Shown one piece after another: positions 1 through 8,196 of a stretch of 48,888 bases of DNA (position 1 is the first letter of the stretch; each line of letters begins with the position of its first letter). The translations under genes and the position numbers were made by a program. The DNA is taken from contig JAJRSM010000002.1 of assembly GCA_024278765.1 (NCBI GenBank), positions 1 through 48,888 of the forward strand. The letters run 5' to 3'. The DNA comes from Deltaproteobacteria bacterium (GTDB lineage: Bacteria > Desulfobacterota > GWC2-55-46 > DRQE01). Below the pieces are notes generated by a model that was not told where the DNA came from, did no database searches, and was given only the letters and a program-made list of their open reading frames with translations.

Positions 1-128
1 AGTTCCAAGGGGTGCCGAGGTCAACCTTTTATTTACACCTTAAAGAGTGCGAATTCCGGTTCAACTACCGGAACAAAAATATCTATGTTATAGTACTTAA
101 AATATGCCGAGAAAAACCTCTCAGCTAG
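1..128 (+). CDS. IS1595-type transposase, C-terminal end (partial)
   Basis: This open frame enters from the left edge (first full codon at position 3) and runs 41 codons to TAG at 126-128. The fragment contains FYLHLKECEFRFNYRN, which resembles the C-terminal end of IS1595/ISXO2-like DDE transposases (a 'lnEfvfRfNrR'-type motif). It is followed after 26 bases by a strong same-strand terminator. The rest of the gene and the element's left end lie outside the window, so I cannot say whether the copy is intact. The family call rests on one short motif. Confidence 0.65.
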   Translation, partial: FQGVPRSTFYLHLKECEFRFNYRNKNIYVIVLKICREKPLS

Positions 129-154
129 TCAAGACCCTAAATATAAATTAGAGA

Positions 155-204
155 GGGATGGCGTGCTTACCGTTAAGACAGGTATGTAGGCCATCCCTTT
201 TTTT
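155..204 (+). terminator. Intrinsic terminator after the IS1595-type gene
   Basis: An 8-bp perfect stem (GGGATGGC at 155-162, GCCATCCC at 190-197) has an inner partly paired extension and is followed by seven T. It suits the end of the plus-strand transposase transcript. Confidence 0.75.
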
Positions 205-237
205 ATGCGGTTTTTTAAGGATTTTAGGCTCTGAGCC

Positions 238-289
238 GAAAAAGAAAGGACCTGTCCCAAGAATATCCCGGGGGGGACTAGGACAGGTC
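238..289 (-). terminator. Intrinsic terminator after the FlgC-like gene
   Basis: GACCTGTCC (249-257) pairs with GGACAGGTC (281-289). Read on the minus strand the stem is followed by a T-rich run (complement of 238-247). It lies about 30 bases past the stop of the FlgC-like gene and probably closes the minus-strand transcription unit. Confidence 0.65.
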
Positions 290-318
290 GGGTGATAAGC
301 CCAGTTGGTAAATATTAG

Positions 319-663
319 TTAGACAAAGATATCCAGCAGACTTCTCTCCACCTCATCGGCGGTCTCAAGTGCTGCTACATTTGCCTTTAGTGAGTTTTCT
401 GCTTCTATAAGGTTGACCATCTCTTCTGCGAGATCTACGTTAGAGCTCTCTACCTGGTCTCCTTCGGGGGGCTGGCGTACATGTCCGCGTTCGCTTATAC
501 GCCCGACGCTGGTCTCTACTCCGCCACCGACGCTTTCTTCCTGAGATACACGACTTTTTTTGAATTCATCAGTATCCTGGTTAGCAATGTTGTGTGCGCT
601 TACCTCTATCTTTCTCTGTGCTGCGGCGATGCCTGAAGCAGCGGAATCAATCGGTCCAATCAT
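319..663 (-). CDS. Short flagellar rod-domain protein, FlgC-like
   Basis: This 114-residue protein has both hallmarks of flagellar rod/hook proteins. The N-terminal rod motif is at about residues 8-36 (AASGIAAAQ, then SAHNIANQDTDEFKKSR). The C-terminal rod domain is at about 72-114 (SSNVDLAEEMVNLIEAEN, ending near DEVERSLLDIF). FlgC proper is usually near 140 residues, so the middle is short. AGGAGG lies just upstream of the ATG. No other flagellar gene is in the window. A terminator follows it and a 380-base spacer separates it from the Sua5 gene, so it may be its own unit. It could be a FlgC variant or a stand-alone rod-domain protein; I do not assign a symbol. Confidence 0.75.
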   Translation of the reverse strand: MIGPIDSAASGIAAAQRKIEVSAHNIANQDTDEFKKSRVSQEESVGGGVETSVGRISERGHVRQPPEGDQVESSNVDLAEEMVNLIEAENSLKANVAALETADEVERSLLDIFV

Positions 664-1043
664 CTTACTATCCTCCTCAACTTACCTGCCATCAGGCAAG
701 TTGCCGAATCCATCCATGGAGTTTAACTTCTATCCTTAAATATATCATACTTTACAGTTCTGCGAAGAGCTGTCTGTCCGCATTATGCGGGTAGTTCTCT
801 CCTCTTACTTTATATTATCGGTATAGTAAGGCCAAGACTTTAGCTAAAAGTGGCTTATCGCTACCCGTGTGGGTAGTTTTTGTATGGCCTGCGCAAGAGA
901 GATCGTTTTGAAAGTGGTTGCTTCTAAAGGGTTTATTCGGACAGGTTTTTTATGTAGATATGCGATTTTATGTAAGTGGGTAATTTTTAAGGTTTGGTTT
1001 TAGGGCTATTTTATTGGGTTTTTAAGGTTGTTAAGGGGAGTCT
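664..1043. other. Intergenic spacer between the Sua5 and FlgC-like genes
   Basis: I found no convincing coding frame in these 380 bases. A small hairpin (TGCC-atca-GGCA, near 688-697) lies in the leader of the FlgC-like gene. Another (CTACCC 861-866, GGGTAG 871-876, then five T) looks like a plus-strand terminator, but no plus-strand gene precedes it. I could not place a confident promoter for the FlgC-like gene. Confidence 0.4.
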
Positions 1044-1673
1044 CTACTTCAAAATCCTGGAAAAGGGTAGCAATCCCTCTCTTACAGGCCTTGGTTTGTC
1101 TTGCGTCATGTCGATTATCGTAGAGGGTAGTTTGCCGGGAAGACTGCCGCCATCTATTATAAGGTCGAGTCGGTCTCCGAGGTAGTTTCTTACCATCTCG
1201 GCGGTGGTGGCCGGCATCATATTAGAGGGGTTTGCGCTAGTCGTTGTAAGTGGAGAGCCTATGGCCTGCACCAGTCTGCGTGCTACCTCTGATCCAGGTA
1301 TGCGCACTGCTACTGTATCGGAGCCTGCGGTAAGCCTGCTGGAGAGGCTCTTGTTTGCCTTTACTATGATGGTCAGCGGGCCGGGCCAGTTCAGTTCCAT
1401 GACTCGTCTGGTCTTAGGTCCCAGCTCAGAGGCAAGGGTCTCGACCATCTCTATTGTGCTTAATATTAGGGGTATTGGTTTGTCAGATGAGCGTCCTTTT
1501 ATCTCGAATAGTTTTTCTACTGCACGCTCGTTGTACGGATCAACTCCGAGGCCGTAGAAGCTCTCGGCCGGGTAGGCTATTATGCCCCCTGCCGAGTAGA
1601 CCTCTAGAGCCTCGGATATATAGTCCTCGGAGCTTGCATCTATTACTTTGAGTCTTTTGAAAGAAGCTGACAT
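1044..1673 (-). CDS. L-threonylcarbamoyladenylate synthase (Sua5/YrdC/TsaC family)
   Basis: Enzymes of this family make threonylcarbamoyl-AMP from threonine, bicarbonate and ATP, the first step of the t6A37 modification of ANN-decoding tRNAs. The 209-residue protein is a YrdC domain without the Sua5 C-terminal domain, so it is TsaC-like in length. Visible motifs are AYPAESFYGLG (33-43), the KGR loop followed by SSDKPIPLIL (59-71), RIPGS (124-128), TTSANPS (144-150) and PSTIID (183-188). The stop is TAG. No clear ribosome site precedes the ATG. It follows purE by about 70 bases on the same strand, so co-transcription with the purine genes is likely. Confidence 0.93.
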   Translation of the reverse strand: MSASFKRLKVIDASSEDYISEALEVYSAGGIIAYPAESFYGLGVDPYNERAVEKLFEIKGRSSDKPIPLILSTIEMVETLASELGPKTRRVMELNWPGPLTIIVKANKSLSSRLTAGSDTVAVRIPGSEVARRLVQAIGSPLTTTSANPSNMMPATTAEMVRNYLGDRLDLIIDGGSLPGKLPSTIIDMTQDKPRPVREGLLPFSRILK

Positions 1674-1746
1674 TATTAATTGCCTATGCTTTATACGCTG
1701 ATGATGGTCTTTGGTATTTCTTATCTAGGATATTCCTTATTCGGTA

Positions 1747-2280
1747 TTACTGTCTGGCGTCGTCTAGTTTTTTTGCCTTTTCTTCAACCTTAGCGGCCTG
1801 AGCCTGACGGTCGAGTACCAGTTTATTGGCAAGTCTTTTATCCGATAGTGCCAGAATTTCTGAGGCAAAGAGCCCTGCGTTCTTGGCTCCGGCCTTACCT
1901 ATGGCCATCGTTGCTACGGGCACGCCGCCTGGCATCTGTACAGTGGCTAGAAGGGCGTCCAGGCCACGCATAGGGGTTGCGTCGATAGGTATGCCTATTA
2001 CAGGCAGGGTCGTCTGAGAGGCGATAAAACCAGCCAGATGAGCAGCTGCACCGGCCCCTGCTATTATTATTTTTATGCCGCGCTCCGCAGCTCCGCCTGC
2101 TATTTTGAGTGTACGTTCCGGCGTTCTGTGTGCCGATGATACCGTCATTTCATATGGTATGCCAAAGCCGTCGAAGACCTTTGAGACTTCTTCCATAATG
2201 GGCAGATCAGAGTCACTTCCCATGAGTATCAGTACTTTAGGACTTGGTGATGCCTTCTTTGCTTTTGTTGTTTTAGCCAT
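1747..2280 (-). CDS. purE: N5-carboxyaminoimidazole ribonucleotide mutase
   Basis: This cytoplasmic purine-pathway enzyme (class I PurE) converts N5-CAIR to CAIR. The nucleotide-binding GSDSDLPIM loop is at residues 21-29, the catalytic SAHRTPER segment at 49-56, and [10 protein letters not shown] at 75-84. A lysine/alanine-rich tail of about 25 residues extends past the conserved core. It lies 21 bases after purD on the same strand. Class I PurE normally works with PurK, which is not in this window. Confidence 0.96.
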   Translation of the reverse strand: MAKTTKAKKASPSPKVLILMGSDSDLPIMEEVSKVFDGFGIPYEMTVSSAHRTPERTLKIAGGAAERGIKIIIAGAGAAAHLAGFIASQTTLPVIGIPIDATPMRGLDALLATVQMPGGVPVATMAIGKAGAKNAGLFASEILALSDKRLANKLVLDRQAQAAKVEEKAKKLDDARQ

Positions 2281-2301
2281 TGTTTGTTAGGTCTCCATAT
2301 T

Positions 2302-3582
2302 TCAGTTTTTTATTGCTTTTGCGCCTATGTCTCTTCTGTAATACGCGCCGTCCCACCTGATCTGCTCAACAGCGGTGTAGGCGGTCTTGATAGCCTCTTC
2401 TATATCTGAGCCGAGCCCTGTTATGCCCAGAATTCTTCCTCCGTTGGTCGTTACCAAGTTGCCCTCCAGAGCAGTCCCTGCGTGGAAGACCACGGCATCG
2501 GTTATATCGGCTGCGTCCGAGAGTCCTTCGATAACCTCCCCTTTGCGGTAGCTTCCCGGGTAGCCCTCTGCCGTCATTACCACGCAAAGAGCGGTCTTAT
2601 CTGACCAACTGAGGGTGATCTCTGAGAGCCTCTCCTCGGTTGCGGCAAGCAAAAGTTCTGCTAGGTCATTTTCCATGCGCATAAGTATTGGCTGGGTCTC
2701 GGGGTCGCCGAGGCGGCAGTTATACTCCAGAACCTTTATACCGCCGGTGGTTATCATTAGCCCTGCGTAGAGGATGCCTTTGTACGGCGTACCGTCCTTT
2801 GCCATAGCCTCGACAATCGGGGTCATAATGGTCTGCATGACGAGCTCTTCCATCTCCGGGGTAACGATTGGGGCTGGTGAGTACGCTCCCATACCGCCGG
2901 TGTTAGGGCCGGTATCGCCCTCGTAGATAGCTTTGTGGTCTTGAGAGGTCGCAAGCGGTAGTATTGTCTTGCCATCGGTTATGGCTATAAACGAGGCCTC
3001 TTCGCCCTCAAGAAATTCTTCTATGATAATGGTATCACCGGCATCTCCAAAGGCACGTTCATTCATAATGAGATCTATCGCATCGATTGCCTCTTGTTCG
3101 CTTTGGCAGACTATAGCCCCTTTGCCTGCGGCCAGACCATCGGCCTTTATTACAGATCTGGGGCCGAGTTCTTTAAGATATTTTTTTGCGGCCTCTGCAT
3201 CGGTGAATTTTTCGTACGCAGCCGTTGGTACGCCGGTACGTTCCATAAGCTCTTTACTAAAGAGCTTACTTCCCTCAAGCCTTGCGGCAAGTCTGGACGG
3301 GCCAAAGATCTTAAGGCTGTTTTCCTCAAAGAGGTCGACTATTCCGAGTGTTAGCGGAACCTCCGGGCCGACCACGGTAAGACCGATATTGTTATCCAGA
3401 GCAAAGTACATCAGTGCTTCTGTATCGCCTGCGGCGATATTTATATTTTGACCGATATTTGCCGTACCGGCATTGCCGGGGGCTATGAAAATTTCATCAA
3501 CAACAGGGCTCTGGCAAAGCTTCCACGCAAGTGCGTGTTCTCTGCCGCCACTGCCTATTACAAGTACTTTGATCTGTTTCAT
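2302..3582 (-). CDS. purD: Phosphoribosylamine-glycine ligase (GAR synthetase)
   Basis: This ATP-grasp ligase joins glycine to phosphoribosylamine in de novo purine synthesis. The 426-residue length is normal. The N-terminal domain starts GSGGREHALAW (10-20) and APGNAGT follows. The ATP-grasp part shows KADGLAAGKG and EEFLEGEEAS, then DHKAIYEGDTGPNTGGMG, with the metal-binding region ending in NCRLGDPETQ. The AAGGAG upstream sits rather far from the ATG (about 14 bases). It sits between purH and purE in one strand-consistent run. Confidence 0.97.
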   Translation of the reverse strand: MKQIKVLVIGSGGREHALAWKLCQSPVVDEIFIAPGNAGTANIGQNINIAAGDTEALMYFALDNNIGLTVVGPEVPLTLGIVDLFEENSLKIFGPSRLAARLEGSKLFSKELMERTGVPTAAYEKFTDAEAAKKYLKELGPRSVIKADGLAAGKGAIVCQSEQEAIDAIDLIMNERAFGDAGDTIIIEEFLEGEEASFIAITDGKTILPLATSQDHKAIYEGDTGPNTGGMGAYSPAPIVTPEMEELVMQTIMTPIVEAMAKDGTPYKGILYAGLMITTGGIKVLEYNCRLGDPETQPILMRMENDLAELLLAATEERLSEITLSWSDKTALCVVMTAEGYPGSYRKGEVIEGLSDAADITDAVVFHAGTALEGNLVTTNGGRILGITGLGSDIEEAIKTAYTAVEQIRWDGAYYRRDIGAKAIKN

Positions 3583-3653
3583 GATTCAGGGGTGTGCTCC
3601 TTTTTTATTCCGCTCGGGTCTGTGCCTGTAGCGGTTTTTTTACAAATCAGAGC

Positions 3654-5228
3654 TTAATGCCTGAAGTGACGGATGCCCGTAAATACCATTGCAATGCCTG
3701 CGTCGTCCGCGGCCTTGATTACCTCTTCGTCTCGTATCGAGCCGCCTGGCTGGATGATGGCGGTGATGCCGTTCTCTGCTGCCATCTCTATGTTATCGCT
3801 AAACGGGAAGAAGGCATCGGAGGCCATAACAGTGCCTGCTACCTTTAGGCCAGCATCCTCTGCCTTTATCGTCGCTATCTTAGTGGAATCGATCCTTGAC
3901 ATCTGGCCGGCTCCGATTCCGATGCTCTGACCGTTTTTGGCAAATATTATGGCATTGCTCTTTACATGCTTACAGACCTTCCAGGCAAATAACAGGTCGG
4001 CGAGTTCTTCTTTAGTTGGTTGTCTTTTGGTAGCGACCTTTAGGTCCGTGGCCTCTACGATATGCGTATCTAGGTCTTGGATTAGTACTCCGCCCGAGAC
4101 TTTTTTAATGTCAAAGCTCGCCTCTGGAGAGTTGTCCTCGGTCGGTGCAACCTCAAGGACGCGAAGGTTCTTCTTCTTTTTAAAGGCCGCAAGCGCCGCC
4201 TCGTCAAAGCTCGGTGCAATGACGGCCTCTAGGAATATCTCCGTAAGTTTCTCTGCGATCTCGCCGGTGACGTTGCCGTTAAAGCCGACTATGCCGCCAA
4301 AGGCAGATTTACTATCACATGCCAGTGCTAGGTCATAGGCTGCTGACAATCCGTCCTCGCTTGTTGCTACTCCGCACGGATTGTTGTGCTTTATTATTAC
4401 GCATGCAGGTGCTGAAAAATCTCTGGAGATAAGCAGTGCTGCATTTATATCGAGGATATTATTAAATGAAAGTGCTTTGCCCTGATGCTGCTTTGCGGCT
4501 GCAAGTGTGGACGGTGCTGCATCTGGTTCTTTGTAAAAGGCAGCACTTTGGTGCGGGTTTTCGCCGTAGCGAAGGTCTTGGATCTTTTCGTAACGCCTGC
4601 CGTATTTATCAGAGAAGCCTTCGGCCTCTGCCATCTGCGCGTCAAAGCCGCCCAGATAATTAGATATCGCGCTATCGTAGCGGGCCGTCATTTCAAAGAC
4701 CTTTCTGGCCAGCGCAAAGCGGGTCTCCATGCAGAGTGAGGAGTCGTTGTCTTTTAGTTTCTCTATGATGGTCGAGTAATCGGTAGGATCAACCACGCAT
4801 GTTACGTCGCGGTAGTTCTTGGCGGCAGACCTTATCATCGTCGGCCCGCCTATATCGATATTTTCTATGGCGTCTTCAATTGAGCAGCCGCCCTCTATTG
4901 TTTTTTCAAAGGCGTAGAGGTTGACAACTACCATATCGATTGGCTCAATGCCATTTGCAGCCATCTGTGCCAGGTGTTCGTCGTTGTCTCTAATGCCGAG
5001 GATGCCGCCGTGAATCTTCGGGTGCAGGGTCTTTACCCTTCCCCCCAGCATCTCAGGGAAGCCCGTATATGTCGAGATTGGTACGACCTCTATGCCCTCG
5101 CTCTGGAGTAGCTTGCCGGTGCCGCCGGTTGATATTATTTCAATGTCCAGTGCCGCAAGTTCTCTGGCGAACTCAACTACGCCGCTCTTGTCCGTAACGC
5201 TGATGATTGCTCTTTGTATCTTCTTCAT
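3654..5228 (-). CDS. purH: Bifunctional AICAR formyltransferase/IMP cyclohydrolase
   Basis: This enzyme carries out the last two steps of IMP synthesis: formyl transfer from 10-formyl-THF to AICAR, then ring closure. It has the usual length (524 residues). The N-terminal MGS-like cyclohydrolase domain shows SVTDKSGVVEFA (10-21), STGGT (33-37) and GRVKTLHPKIHGG (63-75). The transformylase domain shows LRYGENPHQ (219-227) and the catalytic KHNNPCG motif (Lys270-His271). AAGGAG is 12 bases before the ATG. It follows the ASKHA-protein gene by 45 bases. Confidence 0.97.
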   Translation of the reverse strand: MKKIQRAIISVTDKSGVVEFARELAALDIEIISTGGTGKLLQSEGIEVVPISTYTGFPEMLGGRVKTLHPKIHGGILGIRDNDEHLAQMAANGIEPIDMVVVNLYAFEKTIEGGCSIEDAIENIDIGGPTMIRSAAKNYRDVTCVVDPTDYSTIIEKLKDNDSSLCMETRFALARKVFEMTARYDSAISNYLGGFDAQMAEAEGFSDKYGRRYEKIQDLRYGENPHQSAAFYKEPDAAPSTLAAAKQHQGKALSFNNILDINAALLISRDFSAPACVIIKHNNPCGVATSEDGLSAAYDLALACDSKSAFGGIVGFNGNVTGEIAEKLTEIFLEAVIAPSFDEAALAAFKKKKNLRVLEVAPTEDNSPEASFDIKKVSGGVLIQDLDTHIVEATDLKVATKRQPTKEELADLLFAWKVCKHVKSNAIIFAKNGQSIGIGAGQMSRIDSTKIATIKAEDAGLKVAGTVMASDAFFPFSDNIEMAAENGITAIIQPGGSIRDEEVIKAADDAGIAMVFTGIRHFRH

Positions 5229-5273
5229 GGTGGTTTTATGCTCCTTCCCTTTCTTTTATATAGTATTTACCGT

Positions 5274-6569
5274 CTAGGTGGACGGCTCTGGAAAATCTAT
5301 ATTACTTATAAACTTCTTTTCAAAGTGCTTGCTGCCTGAGAGCGATACGTACTTTGCGACGCGTCCGATCTCATCGGCCTTTGCGCGTTCTGCCGCGGAG
5401 CAAAGGGTGCGAGTCGTGCCGTCAAGGACGGCATTGCCAATGCTCTGGCTTCGCCCCTGCCAGTTCCGATCAAAGAGCCCAATGCCGCAGAGCCCTTCTT
5501 CGGTTATATTGCTGCCAAAGGCCCCGGCTACGAGGATCTTTTCAACGTCTTTAGGTTCTAACCCTGCTTTGCCAAGCACTATCGAGATGCCAGACCTTAT
5601 CGCGGCCTTTGCGACCTGCAGGGCCCTAACGTCTGCCTGAGATACGGTGATCTCCCGGTTCGGTCCTTTAAAGAGCGTAAAAGAATTGCCGTCTTCAAAC
5701 TCCGTAACATGCGTCGAGAGGTTGTTTGGTATTTCAGCTCGTGCCCTTATCCTTCCGCTCGGCTCTATTATTCTTGACTTTAGTAGTGCCGTAATAACAT
5801 CTATAATCCCTGAGCCGCAGATGCCCTTGGGCGAGACATCGTCGATGACATCCAGAGTGACCTTATCTTCGCTTATGCTGATGCCGGTTATAGCACCTCT
5901 CTCTGCCGTCATACCGCTCTCAATTTGGCCGCCTTCGAAGGCCGGGCCTGCTGCCGCAGCCGCTGCGTATAGACCATCCGAAGTAGATAATAATATCTCA
6001 CTATTCGTACCAATGTCAATTATAAGGGTACTCTCTTTTAAAGTTGACATATCTTCTGCCAGGGCGACGCTTACGGCATCGCCGCCGACAAAGCCGCCGA
6101 TCATTGGAAATAGATAAAAAGGCGTATTGTCACGCAGGTTTAGCCCTACGTCGCCTGTCGTGATGAATTTACTTTCTTTAAAGGCCGGTTTGTAGGGGAC
6201 TCGTCCCATTGGTTCCGGCGAGACGCCCATGAAGATATGTTCCATCACTGAGTTTCCGGCTGCCGAGACCTCTTTGATATCTTCCTTGTTTACGCCCGCC
6301 TCGTTTAAAACCTTTGAGATTATTTTATTGCAGGATTCTCTGACCGAGTCCTGCATCTCTTGGAGCAGAGGCGGGTTGGAGTTTATCTTTTCTATGCGGG
6401 CTAGGACGTCGCTGCCGTATTTTCTTTGCGGGTTTGGCGTGGATGCAGAGGCCAGCCGCTTTGCGCTGTTAAGCTCGACTAGAGCTGCCGCAAGTGTGGT
6501 CGAGCCTATATCAATGGCTATTCCATAGCCACCTTTATAGCAGTTAGAAGTTGTGTCTTTATCTATCAT
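5274..6569 (-). CDS. ASKHA-domain corrinoid-activator-like protein lacking the ferredoxin domain
   Basis: This 431-residue protein resembles the C-terminal part (DUF4445) of RACo/RamA-type reductive activators of corrinoid proteins. ASKHA motifs seen are IAIDIGSTTLAAAL (17-30), AAGNSVMEH (103-111), GGFVGGDAVS (158-167), IIDIGTNSE (183-191) and AGPAFEGGQIESGM (207-220), with VAGAFGSNI late in the chain. The N-terminal [2Fe-2S] domain of classical RACo is absent: the chain begins almost directly at the ASKHA fold and has no CxxxxCxxC cluster. GGAGG precedes the ATG. The call of ATP-dependent activator is family knowledge. The partner protein and any redox carrier are unknown. It lies between mlaD and purH, which does not reveal its role. 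Confidence 0.8.
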   Translation of the reverse strand: MIDKDTTSNCYKGGYGIAIDIGSTTLAAALVELNSAKRLASASTPNPQRKYGSDVLARIEKINSNPPLLQEMQDSVRESCNKIISKVLNEAGVNKEDIKEVSAAGNSVMEHIFMGVSPEPMGRVPYKPAFKESKFITTGDVGLNLRDNTPFYLFPMIGGFVGGDAVSVALAEDMSTLKESTLIIDIGTNSEILLSTSDGLYAAAAAAGPAFEGGQIESGMTAERGAITGISISEDKVTLDVIDDVSPKGICGSGIIDVITALLKSRIIEPSGRIRARAEIPNNLSTHVTEFEDGNSFTLFKGPNREITVSQADVRALQVAKAAIRSGISIVLGKAGLEPKDVEKILVAGAFGSNITEEGLCGIGLFDRNWQGRSQSIGNAVLDGTTRTLCSAAERAKADEIGRVAKYVSLSGSKHFEKKFISNIDFPEPST

Positions 6570-6672
6570 CGTAAAAGATCCTCCGCCACTGGTATGGCAT
6601 TTTTTAAGGATTAGCAGATGTGCACGGGCTTGCTGTCTTTGATGAGTTGTTCCGTCAGGTACGGACCGTCGT

Positions 6673-8094
6673 TTAGAAGTTAAGCGATGGCATAGCAGAG
6701 AAGAGGAACTTAAGGTCTTTATCCTCGAATTGGAAGCCTATTCCAGCGTAGGCTGACTCAAGGCCCGAGTCACTGATGAAGTCGTCGTAGCCGGCAGTTA
6801 AGTAGAAGTGTTTGTGAATAATCAATGTCGCACCCACCTTCAGGTGTGTTTCAAAGTCGCTGTCAAAGTCAAAGGCCTCGAAGGTGAACTTGAGTTTGTC
6901 GTCCATTATGTGGTAATCAATGCCGACCCCTCCTGTAGATTCTATCATACCTCCGCGCAGTGTGACGTTACCGAGTCTTTTTGCTATAAGTGCGGTGAAG
7001 GTCACGTCGTCATCGGTGGTAATGGTCTTGACGGTTGTAGGTGTTCCGTTTATTATCTTTGTCTGCTCCTGGCTGGTGCGATGTCCTCTGGGATCGTCAA
7101 CAACCTCTATCAGGTAGTATTTGTCGGGCCTTGGCTGAAGTCTGAGAGAGACGTAGTTCTTTGTATCGCTCTCGTCAAAGAGAAACTCGCTGCGGTAGCT
7201 GACAAATGTACGGAAACTTCCGGCTTTATCTATAAATTCGTTGATTCCAGTCAGCGTCTGGTTGATATTCCTGTGTGTTTCTTCGTCGTTTAAGAGCTTG
7301 CCTATGGTGCCTTCGCCGCGCTCTATTCTCTGCGCGATCTTACTGATGGAGGATACTGTAGAGTTAACACTCGGGGCGATCTTGTTGAGCGTCTCCATGG
7401 CCTCTCGGACGTTTGTCATCGTGGCATTAAAGTTACCTTTGTTGGCCGCTAGCATCTCGGTTATATCTTTGAGCGAGGCCGAGAAACTCTCCATGTTCTT
7501 CATTACGGTAGTAAAGCGTACATCGTTCTCGGCTACTATAGAGTTTACGCTTGATGTGATGTCTTGGAGGTTTTTGATTATGCTGCCAAGAGATGCCTGA
7601 TTATCTTCACCGCCAAGGACGTCTCCGAGAGCACCTGTGATCTTCTTGATATCAACGGCGACATCGGAGAGTGCGGTTATGAGCCTATCCATATCGGAAT
7701 ATGCCGCGATGCTTTTTATCTCATCGCCGTCTTTAAGCAGCGGTGCAGATTTTATTCCGGGGATGAGTGCCAGATATTTCTCACCAAGCAGCCCGCTTGT
7801 CTTAAGTGCTACGGTATAGTTGCGCATTACATCAACGCCGGTGCGTACCTTTATTCGGATAAGTGCCTTTGATCCCTCCAGTACGATTGCCTGGACGTGT
7901 CCGACCTCAACGCCTGCTATGGTAATGGACGCACCCGGGTCCAGCCCTATTGCATTGTCCAGACGCATCGTAAGCTCGTAGCCCTCGTCGCTATTGAAAT
8001 TAACGCCGCCAAGATTTAAGGACATGATGACAAGCAAGACTATGCCCAATACGACAAAGAGTCCTACCTTGGTTTCAGAGGTTAGTTTTCTCAT
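6673..8094 (-). CDS. mlaD: MCE-domain lipid transporter with C-terminal barrel-like domain (MlaD-like)
   Basis: MlaD-family proteins form a periplasmic lipid-binding ring on the MlaEF ABC transporter. The protein has one N-terminal membrane helix (9-28), an MCE domain at about 38-115, a long helical stretch of about 130-275 rich in repeated Ser/Asn/Ile patterns, and a C-terminal part (about 285-473) of alternating beta-strand pattern that ends in Phe, as outer-membrane barrels do. E. coli MlaD is only about 180 residues, so this 473-residue protein is greatly extended. It follows mlaF by about 100 bases. The architecture suggests one polypeptide reaching from inner to outer membrane; that is inference from the fold pattern. 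Confidence 0.88.
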   Translation of the reverse strand: MRKLTSETKVGLFVVLGIVLLVIMSLNLGGVNFNSDEGYELTMRLDNAIGLDPGASITIAGVEVGHVQAIVLEGSKALIRIKVRTGVDVMRNYTVALKTSGLLGEKYLALIPGIKSAPLLKDGDEIKSIAAYSDMDRLITALSDVAVDIKKITGALGDVLGGEDNQASLGSIIKNLQDITSSVNSIVAENDVRFTTVMKNMESFSASLKDITEMLAANKGNFNATMTNVREAMETLNKIAPSVNSTVSSISKIAQRIERGEGTIGKLLNDEETHRNINQTLTGINEFIDKAGSFRTFVSYRSEFLFDESDTKNYVSLRLQPRPDKYYLIEVVDDPRGHRTSQEQTKIINGTPTTVKTITTDDDVTFTALIAKRLGNVTLRGGMIESTGGVGIDYHIMDDKLKFTFEAFDFDSDFETHLKVGATLIIHKHFYLTAGYDDFISDSGLESAYAGIGFQFEDKDLKFLFSAMPSLNF

Positions 8095-8196
8095 CGTTCT
8101 AAAAATACCTTTTAAAGTGCGTTAAGTCTATATCTATATAAAATAACTTTCATATGTCTCTGTCTGGCCCGGTTATGTTATATTTACCGATTTTAT

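Noticed and set aside
53-76. tRNA-like T-arm (TTCCGGTTCAACTACCGGAA)
   Set aside because: There is no acceptor, D or anticodon arm around it, and the bases are part of the IS1595-type coding frame.
861-881. Plus-strand terminator CTACCC/GGGTAG with five T
   Set aside because: No plus-strand gene or promoter precedes it and the stem is only 6 bp. It is kept only as a note in the spacer entry.
2366-2587. Arg/Gly-rich open frame inside purD (same strand, another frame)
   Set aside because: It is an out-of-frame shadow of a well-conserved gene without its own ribosome site.
5229-5273. ZTP or purine riboswitch before purH
   Set aside because: The purH leader is only 45 bases and lacks the conserved riboswitch cores.
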